Source: Acidiphilium sp. PA (GTDB lineage: Bacteria > Pseudomonadota > Alphaproteobacteria > Acetobacterales > Acetobacteraceae). From it: 64,000 nucleotides of DNA. The DNA is taken from NCBI RefSeq assembly GCF_026191915.1, contig NZ_JAIMBY010000004.1:62001-126000 (forward strand). Reading direction: 5' to 3'. The position numbers were made by a program, and so were the translations under genes. The notes beneath the pieces were generated by a model. It did not search any database, had not been told where the DNA came from, and saw nothing but the letters and a program-made list of their open reading frames with translations. Below, piece after piece: positions 44,294 to 54,600 of this stretch (its first letter is position 1; each line of letters opens with the position of its first letter).

Positions 44294-45228
44294 GATGCGT
44301 CTCTCCAATCGATGAGCAGTTTCAAGCAATTATCTGTTCCGAACGCGGTATGATACGCGCCGCCCGCCTCATGCGCCGGCACCCGATGCGTGATCAGGCC
44401 ATCGAGGTCGAGCCGCCGCGACGCGATCAGATCGGTGACATGGACAAGGTCGGCCTTCTGCCACTGCGCCGCGATGGCGATGCGCGCCTCGCGCATGAAG
44501 GCCGGCGCGAAGGAAAACTGCATCGGTGCGGCGTAAAACCCCGCCAGCGTGATCAAACCCTGCGGTGCCAGGCGGGCAATCAGCGCATCGAGCACCGCCG
44601 CATCGCCGCTGACATCGATCACCCGCTGATAATCGCGCCGCGCATCATCACCCGCGTGGCAAACTCGATAGCCATCACCAGCATCCATCCGATTCGGGTT
44701 GGTCTCCCACACGGTCGGTGCACCGCCCGCGATCACCGCAAGCCGCGCGATCAACCGGCCCAGCACACCATGCCCGATGATCAGTTCAGGCGCCCCGCCC
44801 GCCACCGCCAGCGCGTGTTGCGCGGTGGCCGCCAGCGCGATCAGCGCGCCGCGATCTCCCAGATCCGGCGCGACCGTCACAACCCGATCGGCGCCGACCA
44901 CCAGATGCTTCGCATTGGCGCCGAACAAGCCGCGCACCGCGCCGAAACAGCGGGCACCGGGCACGAACACATGCTCGCCCACCCGCAATGACGCCTCAGC
45001 CCCGGCAGCGACGATCCGGCCGACCGCCTCGTAACCCGGCACCAACGGATAGCCCATGCCCGGGAACTGCGGCATCGCACCCGACCAGATCAGTTTCTCG
45101 GTCCCGGAACTCACACCGCTGTAATCGATCTCGACCACCACATCGCCCGCTCCCGGTGCATCGAGCGCGATGCGGCGGACGGCGACGCGTTTTGGCTCTT
45201 CAATGATGACGGCCAGACTATCGAGCAA
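44290..45228 (-). CDS. bchC: Bacteriochlorophyllide a dehydrogenase BchC
   Basis: A 312-residue medium-chain-dehydrogenase-like enzyme that oxidises the 3-(1-hydroxyethyl) side chain to 3-acetyl. Typical start MLDSLAVIIEEPKRVAVRRI, segment DYSGVSSGTEKLIWSG, and C-terminal THRVPAHEAGGAYHTAFGTD. First gene downstream of the two PpsR boxes; the promoter overlaps these boxes. Confidence 0.95.
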   Translation of the reverse strand: MLDSLAVIIEEPKRVAVRRIALDAPGAGDVVVEIDYSGVSSGTEKLIWSGAMPQFPGMGYPLVPGYEAVGRIVAAGAEASLRVGEHVFVPGARCFGAVRGLFGANAKHLVVGADRVVTVAPDLGDRGALIALAATAQHALAVAGGAPELIIGHGVLGRLIARLAVIAGGAPTVWETNPNRMDAGDGYRVCHAGDDARRDYQRVIDVSGDAAVLDALIARLAPQGLITLAGFYAAPMQFSFAPAFMREARIAIAAQWQKADLVHVTDLIASRRLDLDGLITHRVPAHEAGGAYHTAFGTDNCLKLLIDWRDAS

Positions 45229-45278
45229 TGCACGTCCTCCCAGTGGAGTGCTGTGCCCGAGGATTGCCGGGCCACATG

Positions 45279-45322
45279 TGTAAGAATACCGTTACAGTCT
45301 GGATTGTCAATCTAAACTTACA
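45279..45322. promoter_or_regulatory. Tandem PpsR/CrtJ boxes and bchC promoter
   Basis: Two perfect TGT-N12-ACA palindromes, 45279-45296 (TGTAAGAATACCGTTACA) and 45305-45322 (TGTCAATCTAAACTTACA), are 8 bp apart. On the minus strand TTGACA (45310-45305) lies in the second box, and TATTCT (45288-45283) in the first, 16 bp apart, giving a sigma-70-like promoter covered by the repressor. Rhodobacter CrtJ binds such a pair cooperatively at bchC under aerobic conditions. Confidence 0.88.
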
Positions 45323-45348
45323 CTCGCCGGCGAAGAAACCGCCCGCCG

Positions 45349-46470
45349 TCACGGCGCCACCGCCGTCATCACGCTCGCCAGCATGGGCTGACGGGTCGTA
45401 TGTCGTTTCGCACCGATGAAGCCGGCAGCTTCAAACATCGCAACCAGCTCGGCCGGGCGGCGCGGCCGGCCGCTGCCCATTGCGAACAGATACAGCCCGA
45501 AATAAGCATCCCCCATCGATTGCGCGCCCTTGGTCCCCGCCATCGGCTCAGCAACCATCACCGTCCCGCCCGATGCCAGACTCGCCCGCACATTGCGCAG
45601 AATCGCCATCGCCTGCGCATCGTCATGATCGTGCAGAACCCGCACCAGCGTGATGATATCGGCATCGCGCGGCAAAACATCACAACGCATGTCGCCCGCC
45701 AGCACCCGGCTGCGCGCCGCCAGCCCCGCCGCCTCAAGGCGCCGCCCTGCCAGCGCCGCAACCGCCGGCACATCGAACAGCATCACGTCCAGCAACGGGG
45801 CCACCTTGGCGACCGCCGCGATGAAACTGCCGTCGCCGCCCCCCACATCGAGCAGCCGCCGGTGCCGCCGGAAATCATACGCCGCCAGAATCTCGCCCGC
45901 GATCATCGGCTGCGTCGCCGCCATCAACGCGGAATACGCCAGCGCACGCTCGTCATTCGCCTGCTCATAAGGCCAGAACGCGGCGAGACTCGCATTCGCC
46001 TCGCCGCGCAGCAGCGCCACCGGGTCGGCCAGGTCGCGATACAGCAGCGCATGATGGCGCACCATCGCGGCGATGCCGGGGTTGCCGCGCAGCGCCGCCC
46101 CCAGCGGTCCCAGCTGGGCGCTGCTGCCATCGGTCTCCAGCAGGCGCAGCGCCGCACCGGCGCGGATCAGCCGCAGCATCGCCTCCGGCATCATGCCGCC
46201 CTCGCCCGCCAGCGTGCCGATCGCCACCGGCCCCGCCGCGAGTCGCTCGAACAGATCGAGACTGACGCACGCGGCCAGCGTCTGCGCATAAACAAACCCG
46301 GCACACAGATCGAACAACGCCGCCGCCTCGCGCCGCGCGATCGGGCGCGTCAGTGGAAACGCCGCCGCCCAGTGCTGAAACCGCGGACTGGCCAGCATCC
46401 GGTTGCGCAGCGCGTGCAACCGGTCGCGCCAACCCGGCGGGGCCGCGCCGGCCATGGCGGCGACGGTCAT
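45349..46470 (-). CDS. crtF: Demethylspheroidene O-methyltransferase CrtF
   Basis: A 373-residue SAM-dependent O-methyltransferase that methylates the C1 hydroxyl of acyclic carotenoids. SAM motif I is LLDVGGGDGSFI, followed by MLFDVPAV; the late segment DADIITLVRVLHDHDD fits the family catalytic region. The start at 46470 overlaps the crtE stop by 4 bases. It lies upstream of bchC with the PpsR boxes between. Confidence 0.92.
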   Translation of the reverse strand: MTVAAMAGAAPPGWRDRLHALRNRMLASPRFQHWAAAFPLTRPIARREAAALFDLCAGFVYAQTLAACVSLDLFERLAAGPVAIGTLAGEGGMMPEAMLRLIRAGAALRLLETDGSSAQLGPLGAALRGNPGIAAMVRHHALLYRDLADPVALLRGEANASLAAFWPYEQANDERALAYSALMAATQPMIAGEILAAYDFRRHRRLLDVGGGDGSFIAAVAKVAPLLDVMLFDVPAVAALAGRRLEAAGLAARSRVLAGDMRCDVLPRDADIITLVRVLHDHDDAQAMAILRNVRASLASGGTVMVAEPMAGTKGAQSMGDAYFGLYLFAMGSGRPRRPAELVAMFEAAGFIGAKRHTTRQPMLASVMTAVAP

Positions 46471-47336
46471 GCCGCCGCGCGCACCAGCGCTTTCGGCACC
46501 AGGCGCTTGGCTTCCTGAACGATCAGCGCGCGCAGCGGCCCCGCCCCGGGACAATCGGGAATCGATGCCGCCGCCGCTTCGGCGATCACATCCAGCCGAT
46601 CGAGCGCGCCGTCGATCCCGTATTGCGCGACCGCGCTCGGCCGGTGCAACGCATTGTCCTGGCCGATCGGCTTGCCGCACACCGCCGCATCGCCCGCCGC
46701 ATCGCACAGATCATCGGCGATCTGATACGCATCGCCCAGATTCTCGCCCAGTGCCCGCCACGCCGCCGGCGCGTAACCGGCACTCACCGCCCCCGCCATC
46801 GCCGCGGCGGCGAACAAGGCGCTAGTCTTGGCCCGCTGATACCGCGCCAGATCCACGTCATCCTCGCTCTCCCACGCCTGCCCGGCAACGATGCCGCCCG
46901 GCATGCCGACCGATTGCGCAACAATGCCGATCAACCCGGCCAACGCCCCCGGCTGCGCCGCGCAGCCGAGCGCCACGGTCTGAAACGCCAGCACGATCAG
47001 CGCATCCCCCGCCAGCACCGCCAGCGGCGCGCCGAACGCGGCATGGACCGAGGCTTTGCCCCGCCGGATCGGCGCATCATCGAAACAGGGCAGATCATCA
47101 TGCACCAGCGAAGCACAGTGCAGAAATTCGAGCGCCGCACCCGCCGCCGCCGCCGCATCGAAATCCCGCGCCCCGCATGCCGAAGCCACCGCCAGGCACA
47201 GCCGCGGCCGCACCCGCGCGCCGCGCGGAAACACCGCATGGCGCATCGCGGCCGCCAGTTTCGGCGGCGCGTCCCCCGCTTCAGCGCGGAGCATCGCAGT
47301 GGTAAGGGTGGACTCGATCAGTGCTACGGCATCCAT
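46467..47336 (-). CDS. crtE: Geranylgeranyl diphosphate synthase CrtE
   Basis: A 289-residue trans-prenyltransferase that makes the C20 precursor of carotenoids and the phytyl tail. First Asp motif LVHDDLPCFDD and second Asp motif QIADDLCDAAGD are present, as is the RPRLCLAVA lead-in. The start at 47336 (MDAVALIES) is chosen because GGGAGG lies 6 bases upstream; longer forms starting at 47393 lack such a site and would run into the PpsR boxes. Confidence 0.93.
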   Translation of the reverse strand: MDAVALIESTLTTAMLRAEAGDAPPKLAAAMRHAVFPRGARVRPRLCLAVASACGARDFDAAAAAGAALEFLHCASLVHDDLPCFDDAPIRRGKASVHAAFGAPLAVLAGDALIVLAFQTVALGCAAQPGALAGLIGIVAQSVGMPGGIVAGQAWESEDDVDLARYQRAKTSALFAAAAMAGAVSAGYAPAAWRALGENLGDAYQIADDLCDAAGDAAVCGKPIGQDNALHRPSAVAQYGIDGALDRLDVIAEAAAASIPDCPGAGPLRALIVQEAKRLVPKALVRAAA

Positions 47337-47374
47337 CAGAAGCCTCCCGGCGCTCATGCGGGCCGAACCGCATG

Positions 47375-47418
47375 TGTCAACTTTGATTGTCACTCGCGAC
47401 TGTGCTATTTGATTGACA
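47375..47418. promoter_or_regulatory. PpsR/CrtJ box pair between crtE and crtD
   Basis: A near-match TGT-N12-TCA (47375-47392) and a perfect TGT-N12-ACA box (47401-47418, TGTGCTATTTGATTGACA) are again separated by 8 bp, the same spacing as at bchC. They lie between the divergent crtE and crtD starts and can control both transcripts. Confidence 0.78.
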
Positions 47419-47465
47419 GTTCGTCAAGCAATTTCGCGCCCCACCCCCGCAGGAGGCCACGCCCG

Positions 47466-48962
47466 ATTCCCGCCACCCCAAACCACCCCGTCATCATCAT
47501 CGGCGCCGGCATCGGCGGCCTGGCCGCGGCGCTCGAGCTTGCCGCAACCGGCCAGTCCGTCGTCGTGCTGGAACAAGCCGCCGCCCCCGGCGGCAAATTG
47601 CGCACCGTCAGCATCGGTGCCGCCGAGATCGACGCCGGGCCCACCGTCATCACCATGCGCGAAATCTTCGATGCCCTGTTCGCCCGCGCCGGCACCCGGC
47701 TCGAGGATCATGTCAGCCTCGTCCCGCTCGCCGTCCTCGCCCGGCACCACTGGCGCGATGGCACCCAACTCGATCTGCTGGCCGACCCCGCCGCAAGCGA
47801 AGCCGCCATCAGCCACGCCCTCGGCGCGCCCGCCGCCACGGCATTCCGCCGCTTTTGCACCCGCAGCGCAGCCATCTACCGCACGCTCGATGCCAGTTTC
47901 ATGCACAACCCCACCCCCAGCCTGATCGGCGTCACGCGCGACGCCGGCCTCACCGGCCTCGCCGCCTTCCGCGCCGCCTCGCCCTTCGCCTCGCTGTGGG
48001 ATGCCCTCGGCACCTGCTTCACCGACCCCCATCTACGCCAGCTCTTCGCCCGCTACGCCACCTATTCCGGCGCCTCACCCTTCGCCGCCCCGGCCACACT
48101 CATGCTGATCGCCCATGCCGAGCAAGCAGGGGTCTGGCGCATCGCCGGCGGTATGCGCCGCCTCGCCGAAGCCATCGCCGGCCGCGCCACCAGCCTCGGC
48201 GCCGTGTTCCACTTCAATACCAGTGTGGCTGAAATCCTGGTCGAACACGGCCGCGCCACCGGCGTCCGCCTGCAGGACGGCACCACCCGTGCCGCCTCCG
48301 CCGTCATCGCGAACACCGAACTCGGCGCGCTCAGCACAGGCGCCCTCGGCGCAGCCGCACGCGCCGCCATCCCGCCCCGGCTGCGCGACGGCAAGCGCTC
48401 CCTCTCCGCCGTCACCTGGCAGGTCACCGCCCGGGTCAGCGGCTTTCCGCTCAGCCACCACAACGTCTTCTTCTCGACCGACTACGCCGCCGAATTCGCC
48501 GAAATCGCCCGCGCCCGCCTGCCCACCGACCCCACCATCTACCTCTGCGCGCAAGACCGCACCGGCGCACGCACCGAATCGCCGCCCGCCACCCCCGAGC
48601 GCCTCCTCATCCTCGTCAACGCCCCCGCCACCGGCGATCGCGGCACGCCGGATGCCACCGCCATCGCCGCCCTCTGGCAACGCGTCACCGCCCGCCTCGC
48701 CGCCGCCGGCCTCACCCTCACCGGCATCGATGCCGCCATGACCGGCCCGGTCGAGTTCAACGAAAAATTCCCCGGCGCCGGCGGCGCGCTCTACGGCCGC
48801 GACCTCGCCGGCTGGCGCGACCCGTTCCAGCGCCCCGCCGCCCGCACCGCCCTGCCCGGCCTCTACCTCGCCGGCGGCTCCGCCCATCCCGGACCCGGCC
48901 TGCCGATGGCCGCCCTGTCCGGCCATTTCGCCGCCACCGCCCTGATGGCCGACCGCCGATGA
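47466..48962 (+). CDS. crtD: Carotenoid 3,4-desaturase (methoxyneurosporene dehydrogenase) CrtD, ATT start proposed
   Basis: A 498-residue FAD-dependent desaturase that introduces the C3-C4 double bond in hydroxylated/methoxylated carotenoids. FAD motif VIIIGAGIGGLAAALELAA (residues about 9-27), the EIDAGPTVITMREIF segment, and the C-terminal GLYLAGGSAHPGPGLPMAALSG are family-typical. No ATG/GTG/TTG lies where homologues start. AGGAGG (47451-47456) lies 9 bases before an ATT codon at 47466, used here. A TTG at 47409 would lie inside a PpsR box and upstream of that ribosome-binding site. Overlaps crtC by 4 bases. Confidence 0.9.
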   Translation: MPATPNHPVIIIGAGIGGLAAALELAATGQSVVVLEQAAAPGGKLRTVSIGAAEIDAGPTVITMREIFDALFARAGTRLEDHVSLVPLAVLARHHWRDGTQLDLLADPAASEAAISHALGAPAATAFRRFCTRSAAIYRTLDASFMHNPTPSLIGVTRDAGLTGLAAFRAASPFASLWDALGTCFTDPHLRQLFARYATYSGASPFAAPATLMLIAHAEQAGVWRIAGGMRRLAEAIAGRATSLGAVFHFNTSVAEILVEHGRATGVRLQDGTTRAASAVIANTELGALSTGALGAAARAAIPPRLRDGKRSLSAVTWQVTARVSGFPLSHHNVFFSTDYAAEFAEIARARLPTDPTIYLCAQDRTGARTESPPATPERLLILVNAPATGDRGTPDATAIAALWQRVTARLAAAGLTLTGIDAAMTGPVEFNEKFPGAGGALYGRDLAGWRDPFQRPAARTALPGLYLAGGSAHPGPGLPMAALSGHFAATALMADRR

Positions 48963-49894
48963 TCCGGTTCGACCACCCCATCCCGCGCGGCGGCTACGCC
49001 TGGTGGTACGCCGATGCCCTCAGCGATGACGGCCTGCACGCCCTCACCCTGATCGCCTTCGTCGGCTCGGTCTTCTCACCCTACTACGCCGCCGCCAACC
49101 GCCGCACCCCGGGCGGCGCCGACCCCGAGGATTACGTCGCGATCAACCTCGCCCTCTACGGCCCGCGCCGCACCCTCTGGGCCATGACCGAGCGCCGCCG
49201 CCGCAGCCTGGTCCGCGAACCCGGCACGCTCGGCATCGGCCCCAGCCGGCTCGACTGGAACGGCAATCGCCTCACCGCCCGCATCACCGAATTCACCACC
49301 CCCATCCCGCAACCCCTGCGCGGCACCATCACCCTGCATCCCAAGGCGCTGGAACCAACCATCTACAAGATCGATGCCGCGGGCGCCCACCGCTGGCAGC
49401 CGATCGCGCCCTGCGCGCGCATCAGCGTCGCCTTCGAAAAACCCGGACTCTCCTGGGAGGGCGATGCCTATTTCGACCGCAACGAGGGCGACGCCCCAAT
49501 GCACACCGCCTTCTCCACCTGGAACTGGTCCCGCGCGCCAAGCCGCCAGGGTGCGCGCGTGTTCTACCATGCCAACCGCCGCGATGGCGGCACCACGTCG
49601 CTCTCCCTCGGTTTCACCGCCGCCGGCGGCGTAGCACCGCTGCAAGCCCCGCCCGAAGCACCGCTGCCGATCACCTGGTGGCGCATCACCCGCGCCACCC
49701 GCAGCGACGCCGATGCCGAACCCCGCCTCCTGCGCGCCTTCGAGGATACGCCCTTCTACGCCCGCGCCCGCATCGCCACCACCGTCGACCGCGAACGCCT
49801 CGATGGCGTGCACGAAACCCTCGATCTCGATCGTTTCACCATGCCGGTGGTGCAGGCGATGCTACCGTTCCGCATGCCCCGGCGCTTCATATGA
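48959..49894 (+). CDS. crtC: Carotenoid 1,2-hydratase CrtC
   Basis: A 311-residue hydroxyneurosporene synthase that adds water across the terminal 1,2 double bond of acyclic carotenoids. Family segments include GGYAWWYADALSDDG near the start, FVGSVFSPYYAAA, and WEGDAYFDRNEGDAP with a C-terminal RFTMPVVQAMLPFRMPR. crtC-crtD-crtF together support hydroxylated/methoxylated acyclic carotenoids such as spirilloxanthin. crtA, crtB and crtI are not in the window. Confidence 0.92.
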   Translation: MIRFDHPIPRGGYAWWYADALSDDGLHALTLIAFVGSVFSPYYAAANRRTPGGADPEDYVAINLALYGPRRTLWAMTERRRRSLVREPGTLGIGPSRLDWNGNRLTARITEFTTPIPQPLRGTITLHPKALEPTIYKIDAAGAHRWQPIAPCARISVAFEKPGLSWEGDAYFDRNEGDAPMHTAFSTWNWSRAPSRQGARVFYHANRRDGGTTSLSLGFTAAGGVAPLQAPPEAPLPITWWRITRATRSDADAEPRLLRAFEDTPFYARARIATTVDRERLDGVHETLDLDRFTMPVVQAMLPFRMPRRFI

Positions 49895-49975
49895 CCCGAA
49901 GCCTTCCATGACCCGGCGCACCATACGCCCCAACGCCTCATGGCAGGCGGCGCGTCATCCGAACCCGCGCGATCC

Positions 49976-50947
49976 CTAAGCCACCGCCGCCAGCTCGCTC
50001 ACCGCCCCGACCATCCGGTAATTCGCCGCATCGGCGAACAACGCCCGCAGCACCATGTTGTTGATCCGGTGCCCCGTCCGCGCACCCTCGAACCGCCCCA
50101 GCATCGGCGCCCCGGCCAACGCCAGATCGCCCACCACATCGAGCAGCTTGTGGCGCACGAATTCATCGCCGTACCGCAGACCCTCCGGGTTCATCACCCG
50201 CGCGCCATCCACCACCACCGCATTCGCCAGGCTCCCGCCCCGCGCCAGCCCGGCCGCCTGCAACGCCTCGACCTCATCGGCAAACGTAAACGTCCGCGCC
50301 CGCGACAAGTCCGCCATGAACCCGCCCGGCGTCAGATCGCACGCAAACCGCTGCCGCCCGATCGCCGCGGCGGCGAACTCGATCTCCAGCGCCATCCCAA
50401 ACGCCCCTGCACGCGGCCCCGCCGGTTCCAGTGCCGCATAGGCCGCACCATCCACCACCCGCACCGGCCGCAGAATCTCGATCGCCTCGCGCGCCACCCC
50501 GCTCTCGGCAATCCCCGCGCACCCGATCAGAAACGCAAACTCCGCCGCCGACCCGTCGAGAATCGGACACTCCGGCCCATCCACCTCGATCATCGCATCA
50601 TCGATGCCAAGCCCCGCCAGCGCCGCCATCACATGCTCGACCGTGCCAACCCGCACCTCCGGCCGCGCCGGATCGGCCAGCACCGTGCACATCCGCGTAT
50701 CCGCGACATAATTCCACAAAGCCGGCACCACCGGCGCCCCGGGCAGATCCACCCGCCGCACCGCAATCCCCGCGCCCGGCGCCACCGGCACCAGCCGCAA
50801 ACGCACCGCCGCCCCGCTATGCAGCCCCACGCCATGACAAGCGATCGCCGAACGCAACCCGCGCCGCACACCCCGCCCAGCCCGACCCGCCCCGGCATCC
50901 CAGGACCCAGCCGACCGCACCATCGCGCCGCTCAAACCACCATCCAT
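49976..50947 (-). CDS. lpxC: UDP-3-O-acyl-N-acetylglucosamine deacetylase LpxC
   Basis: A 323-residue zinc deacetylase, the committed step of lipid A synthesis. Zinc and catalytic residues appear in VGTVEHVMAAL (His), RHKLLDVVGDLALAG (His, Asp) and GHRINNMVLRAL (His). GVGLHSGAAVRLRL is the usual N-terminal region. The ATG at 50947 is taken as start; the frame continues upstream without features. It is convergent with crtC (81-base gap). Confidence 0.92.
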   Translation of the reverse strand: MDGGLSGAMVRSAGSWDAGAGRAGRGVRRGLRSAIACHGVGLHSGAAVRLRLVPVAPGAGIAVRRVDLPGAPVVPALWNYVADTRMCTVLADPARPEVRVGTVEHVMAALAGLGIDDAMIEVDGPECPILDGSAAEFAFLIGCAGIAESGVAREAIEILRPVRVVDGAAYAALEPAGPRAGAFGMALEIEFAAAAIGRQRFACDLTPGGFMADLSRARTFTFADEVEALQAAGLARGGSLANAVVVDGARVMNPEGLRYGDEFVRHKLLDVVGDLALAGAPMLGRFEGARTGHRINNMVLRALFADAANYRMVGAVSELAAVA

Positions 50948-51655
50948 ACCCGACCAGCTTCCCAAAAATGCCAAACCAACCGCCGACCCGCAAAAACCGG
51001 GCCCAACCACGTCCTTCGTTGCACCGCACACTATACCGTGAAGCTTTGGTTAAGAAATCAATCAATATTTCTGATTATTTCGCCATAACCCCCTCAAATT
51101 GCGGCATTTTTATGTATCAGCCCGTAACACGCCGAAAACGCGTGAACGCCCCACTGAATCCCGGCCAACAATACGCCGCCCAATTGGACTCCTCGATCCC
51201 CGACCATTTCGCTTTACATGCCACGATCAAAACGCCAACCGACCTAAGACGTCCCGAGCCCTCCACCACCGAAAGAGCGCATCTCACCTTACAAAATCTG
51301 CAGAAAACCGAATAGGAGAACTGTAGCTCTACCGCCAGCACGAAGCGCAGCTGGCGATCTCAAAAAAGCGGTTCTTTTTTAAAAAAAAGAACCAAAAAAT
51401 TTTTGAAAATATTTTTTTATGCCGATACATCGCCGAGGTAATAATCCAAAACTTACGTTTCTATATTCCCGCACAACACGGTGTGGTAAGTCAAAAGGTG
51501 TCGGAATGACAGCCAAAAAAATCATTTTATTTCTACCAAAAACGACCACGCGATCAATATTAACGGTTTTGATTCGCATTTCTAATGTATTCTAGATAGT
51601 TATAAATTTTATTTAAAATATATAATTTAAGATGCGTATTGCATAGGACGAGCCT
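50948..51655. other. AT-rich intergenic region lpxC to glycosyltransferase
   Basis: 708 bases. GC content falls sharply from about 51050 onward. It contains the T/A hairpin at 51370-51393 and long A/T runs. Short frames such as 51113-51315 (+) and 51117-51341 (-) lack ribosome-binding sites and recognisable homology. The lpxC promoter should lie in its first part. Confidence 0.5.
51370..51393 (+). repeat. T/A-stem hairpin repeat, copy 4 (degenerate)
   Basis: GGTTCTTTTTT (51370-51380) and AAAAAAAAGAACC (51381-51393), followed by AAAAAATTTTTGAAAATAT. The layout matches the units at 7003 and 19538, with GGTTC in place of CTTC and a weaker tail. Confidence 0.65.
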
Positions 51656-54600
51656 CTACAAGATTTTTCTCAGAAACTCTTCGAAATTTGAAATAGTAAT
51701 AGCGCCGCCTAAATTATATAATGCTTCTTTGCCACCCACATTATGCGGCATTACCGTAATTGATTCATATTTTGCTAAATCGATAATATTTAGCTCCGGA
51801 TATTTTTTCCGGCAATAATCAAATCCTTGGCCAACCGCGTTTTGATCTATTGTCCAGTTTGTCGGTAGGCTTGGGTCGTAGGCTACTGAAATAAAGTTTT
51901 TGAGAATTTTTCCATATAGTTTTCCGATTTCGTTCGCCGCAACATACATCTGACTAGCGTTGATGGACCATGGCTCGCCGGCTATCTGGCGCTGCGAATC
52001 ATCGAAATTGTGCATTCGCAATGCCAGATCAGCCGCTTTGAGACCGCGAATTTGCTTAAAGAAATCAGCTGATATGATATTATCAATATCAATTATAACA
52101 GTATTTGCATTATATCGCGCCAATATTTCGGGCAACGCCAAAAATCGAAGGCACGTAAAAATACCAGCGTCAGCGTACTTTAATGAGCCGAATGCATACG
52201 AAAGGTATAATTTTGAACCGGCGTGATTAAAATATTTCGACCATTTCTCCAGGAATTCAAGTTGTGGACGATCTGGTTCAGCAATGTGAACGTGTAACAA
52301 TGTGATATTCTCTGGTGCAGCGCTCATTAACGATTCGGTCAGCGACAGCAACAACTTTGGAAAATAAACGAAATATCTGGAGTCACAACCAACAATAATT
52401 GTCAGTTGTGGCGCCACCAGCTCATCGCTTGGCGTGCACCAGTGCCACCCGCTGACCCCCGCGAAATCGGCGGCCTGTTCAACGGCTAAACGATCAACCG
52501 TGCTAGAATCCAGCCACGTAAGAACGCCCGCATTGAAATGAGTGGGCATAATTTTTTTTGAAAGGCTCTCCGAACGAGCTTGACCGTAATGGAAGTCCGT
52601 CTTCGCGCGATTGCCGTTAAGCCAAAAATGGTGCCCTAAATGGAGGTGATACCAGTAGGACGGCCCATTGAGTTCATGATCGTGCTCAAGAATATTTACG
52701 GCCACGTCCGAAATCAATCCGATTTTGGGGAGTGCATGCTCCATGAAACGTGCGTAGGTCAGCCCTTCGGCGGCAGAAATTTTCTGAGGCCCAACGAAAC
52801 AAAGGAAATCATGCGCAAACGGCTCTACCCCGACGGAGTCCAGAACAAACGGCATGAAAAAGCGGTCGCCAACAAAGGATTTTTTAAGATCTTCAATCTC
52901 GGCGAGTTTTTTCTGAGAAACATCGGAGATGGAGAGGGCACGATCGAAAAACATCGACATACCTATGACGTCGCCCTGAGCCAACCGCAGTGCCGCAATT
53001 GAGTAAAATGCATTCCCTCTGTCGCCAGGCATTTCGGCACTGGCTAGTAGTGTCGCCTCAGCCTCATCAAGTAAACCACTCACAGCTTGTAACCATGCGA
53101 GCCTTCTAAACAATTCCACATTATTTTTGAACTGCTCGGCATGACGGCGCACATCGGCTAACTGCACTTCCCAATCATTCGAATTATCACGAATATTGAG
53201 TAAGTGCCGATCTTGCTCCCCGAGCGACAATAGATGGTTACCACCGACAGTTATGTTATTGATATCAGATACTGCTTCGGTGCTGGAATCTGCATTGCTT
53301 ACATTGTCCAATTCTAATATGCTGTCGATATGATTCTGCAAGACTTGGCTCACAATCGGTTCGCCGTATTTTTGATAGAGCGAGTATCTTTCCCTCCAAT
53401 GCCCACCGTGACTTTCGAGACCTATAGTCCCTTCAAATGCACGACCTCCATTGATGATCTTTTTTCGAACATGATCTTTGGAACGGAGGGAAAAATGCCA
53501 TATGTACCATCCGCCGAGAGCGGCCGTTATGACAGCATTTAATGGACAATTTATTGATTTTACAAAATGATTTCCTTCCATAATTTCAAAATTGCTATCA
53601 GATCGATAGGATATTTTGGGGACAACAGGTAGAAGCCGCGAAGTGTATTTATTGAAAGTTTTAAAGGGATTTGATTGAGCATCGAATACATCTTTTGGAA
53701 GAAACGAAGCACAATGAACCCAGTGAAATACAATAATTTTATTGGATTTATTATTTAAATACCTTTCAAAATTCTCAGTCGCTGCTCCCATTGAAAATGT
53801 GTTTTCAGCCGCGATAAATTCATCTGCATCGATAAAAAATAACCACGCAATAACGTAATCAGCTAACGCAGCATGCTTCACAAATACATCGGCATAGATC
53901 GTCATCTTTTTCGCTTGATAATGCCCGGCGACCGGATCGTCTACAAGCAAAACAAAAGCATCTAGATGCTGCTCTCTAAAATCTTCTATTTTTTCTTTTG
54001 TACGATCGGTACTCATGTTATTTATAACGCAGAAGGATCGAAAGCCTAATGTATAGTGGTGCATCAAATTTTGACCGATAATATCCGCCTCGTCTTTGAC
54101 CAGAAGAATTATCCCAGCCTTTTCCAAAGCAGGTATCCGCTCAGGAGCCATCGGTCCCCATCCAGGTTTGGCGCGCGTAGCCTCGAATTGCCAATACGCC
54201 TGCATACCAGACGCATAGCGAGCCAATTCCGCTTTTCCATCCGGGCGTAAAGCCTCATAATGCCGCTCAAGAAATTCTAACCGCTCACTGTCGCGGCCAG
54301 CAGACGCATACACTTCGGCCATGGCAACCACCGGCCAGTGACTTCCGGGATCGATCATCATTGCGCGCGCAATCACCGTGATCGCTCCTGAATAGTCACC
54401 TGTCAGACGCAAACACTCCGCACGTTCAAGCAGGGCGCGGAATCGCAGGTGCTCATCGTTAAGGTTGGATACCAAGGCGAACACGAGGGCAGCATCGCTC
54501 AAATGGCCGCCTTTTTTAAGGCGCTCACCAACCATAAAGCCAAGTGAAGCGTCATCCGGCCGCTCAAACGCCACGCGCTTTAAAAGATTTAATGCATCCT

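Noticed and set aside
46353-47465. Upstream extension of the crtD frame over crtE
   Set aside because: Translation is Arg/Pro/His-rich and antisense to crtE, which is well supported; only the part after 47466 is homologous to CrtD.
51113-51315. Possible 67-codon gene beginning MYQPVTRRKR
   Set aside because: No ribosome-binding site, no recognisable domain, and a competing antisense frame of similar length.
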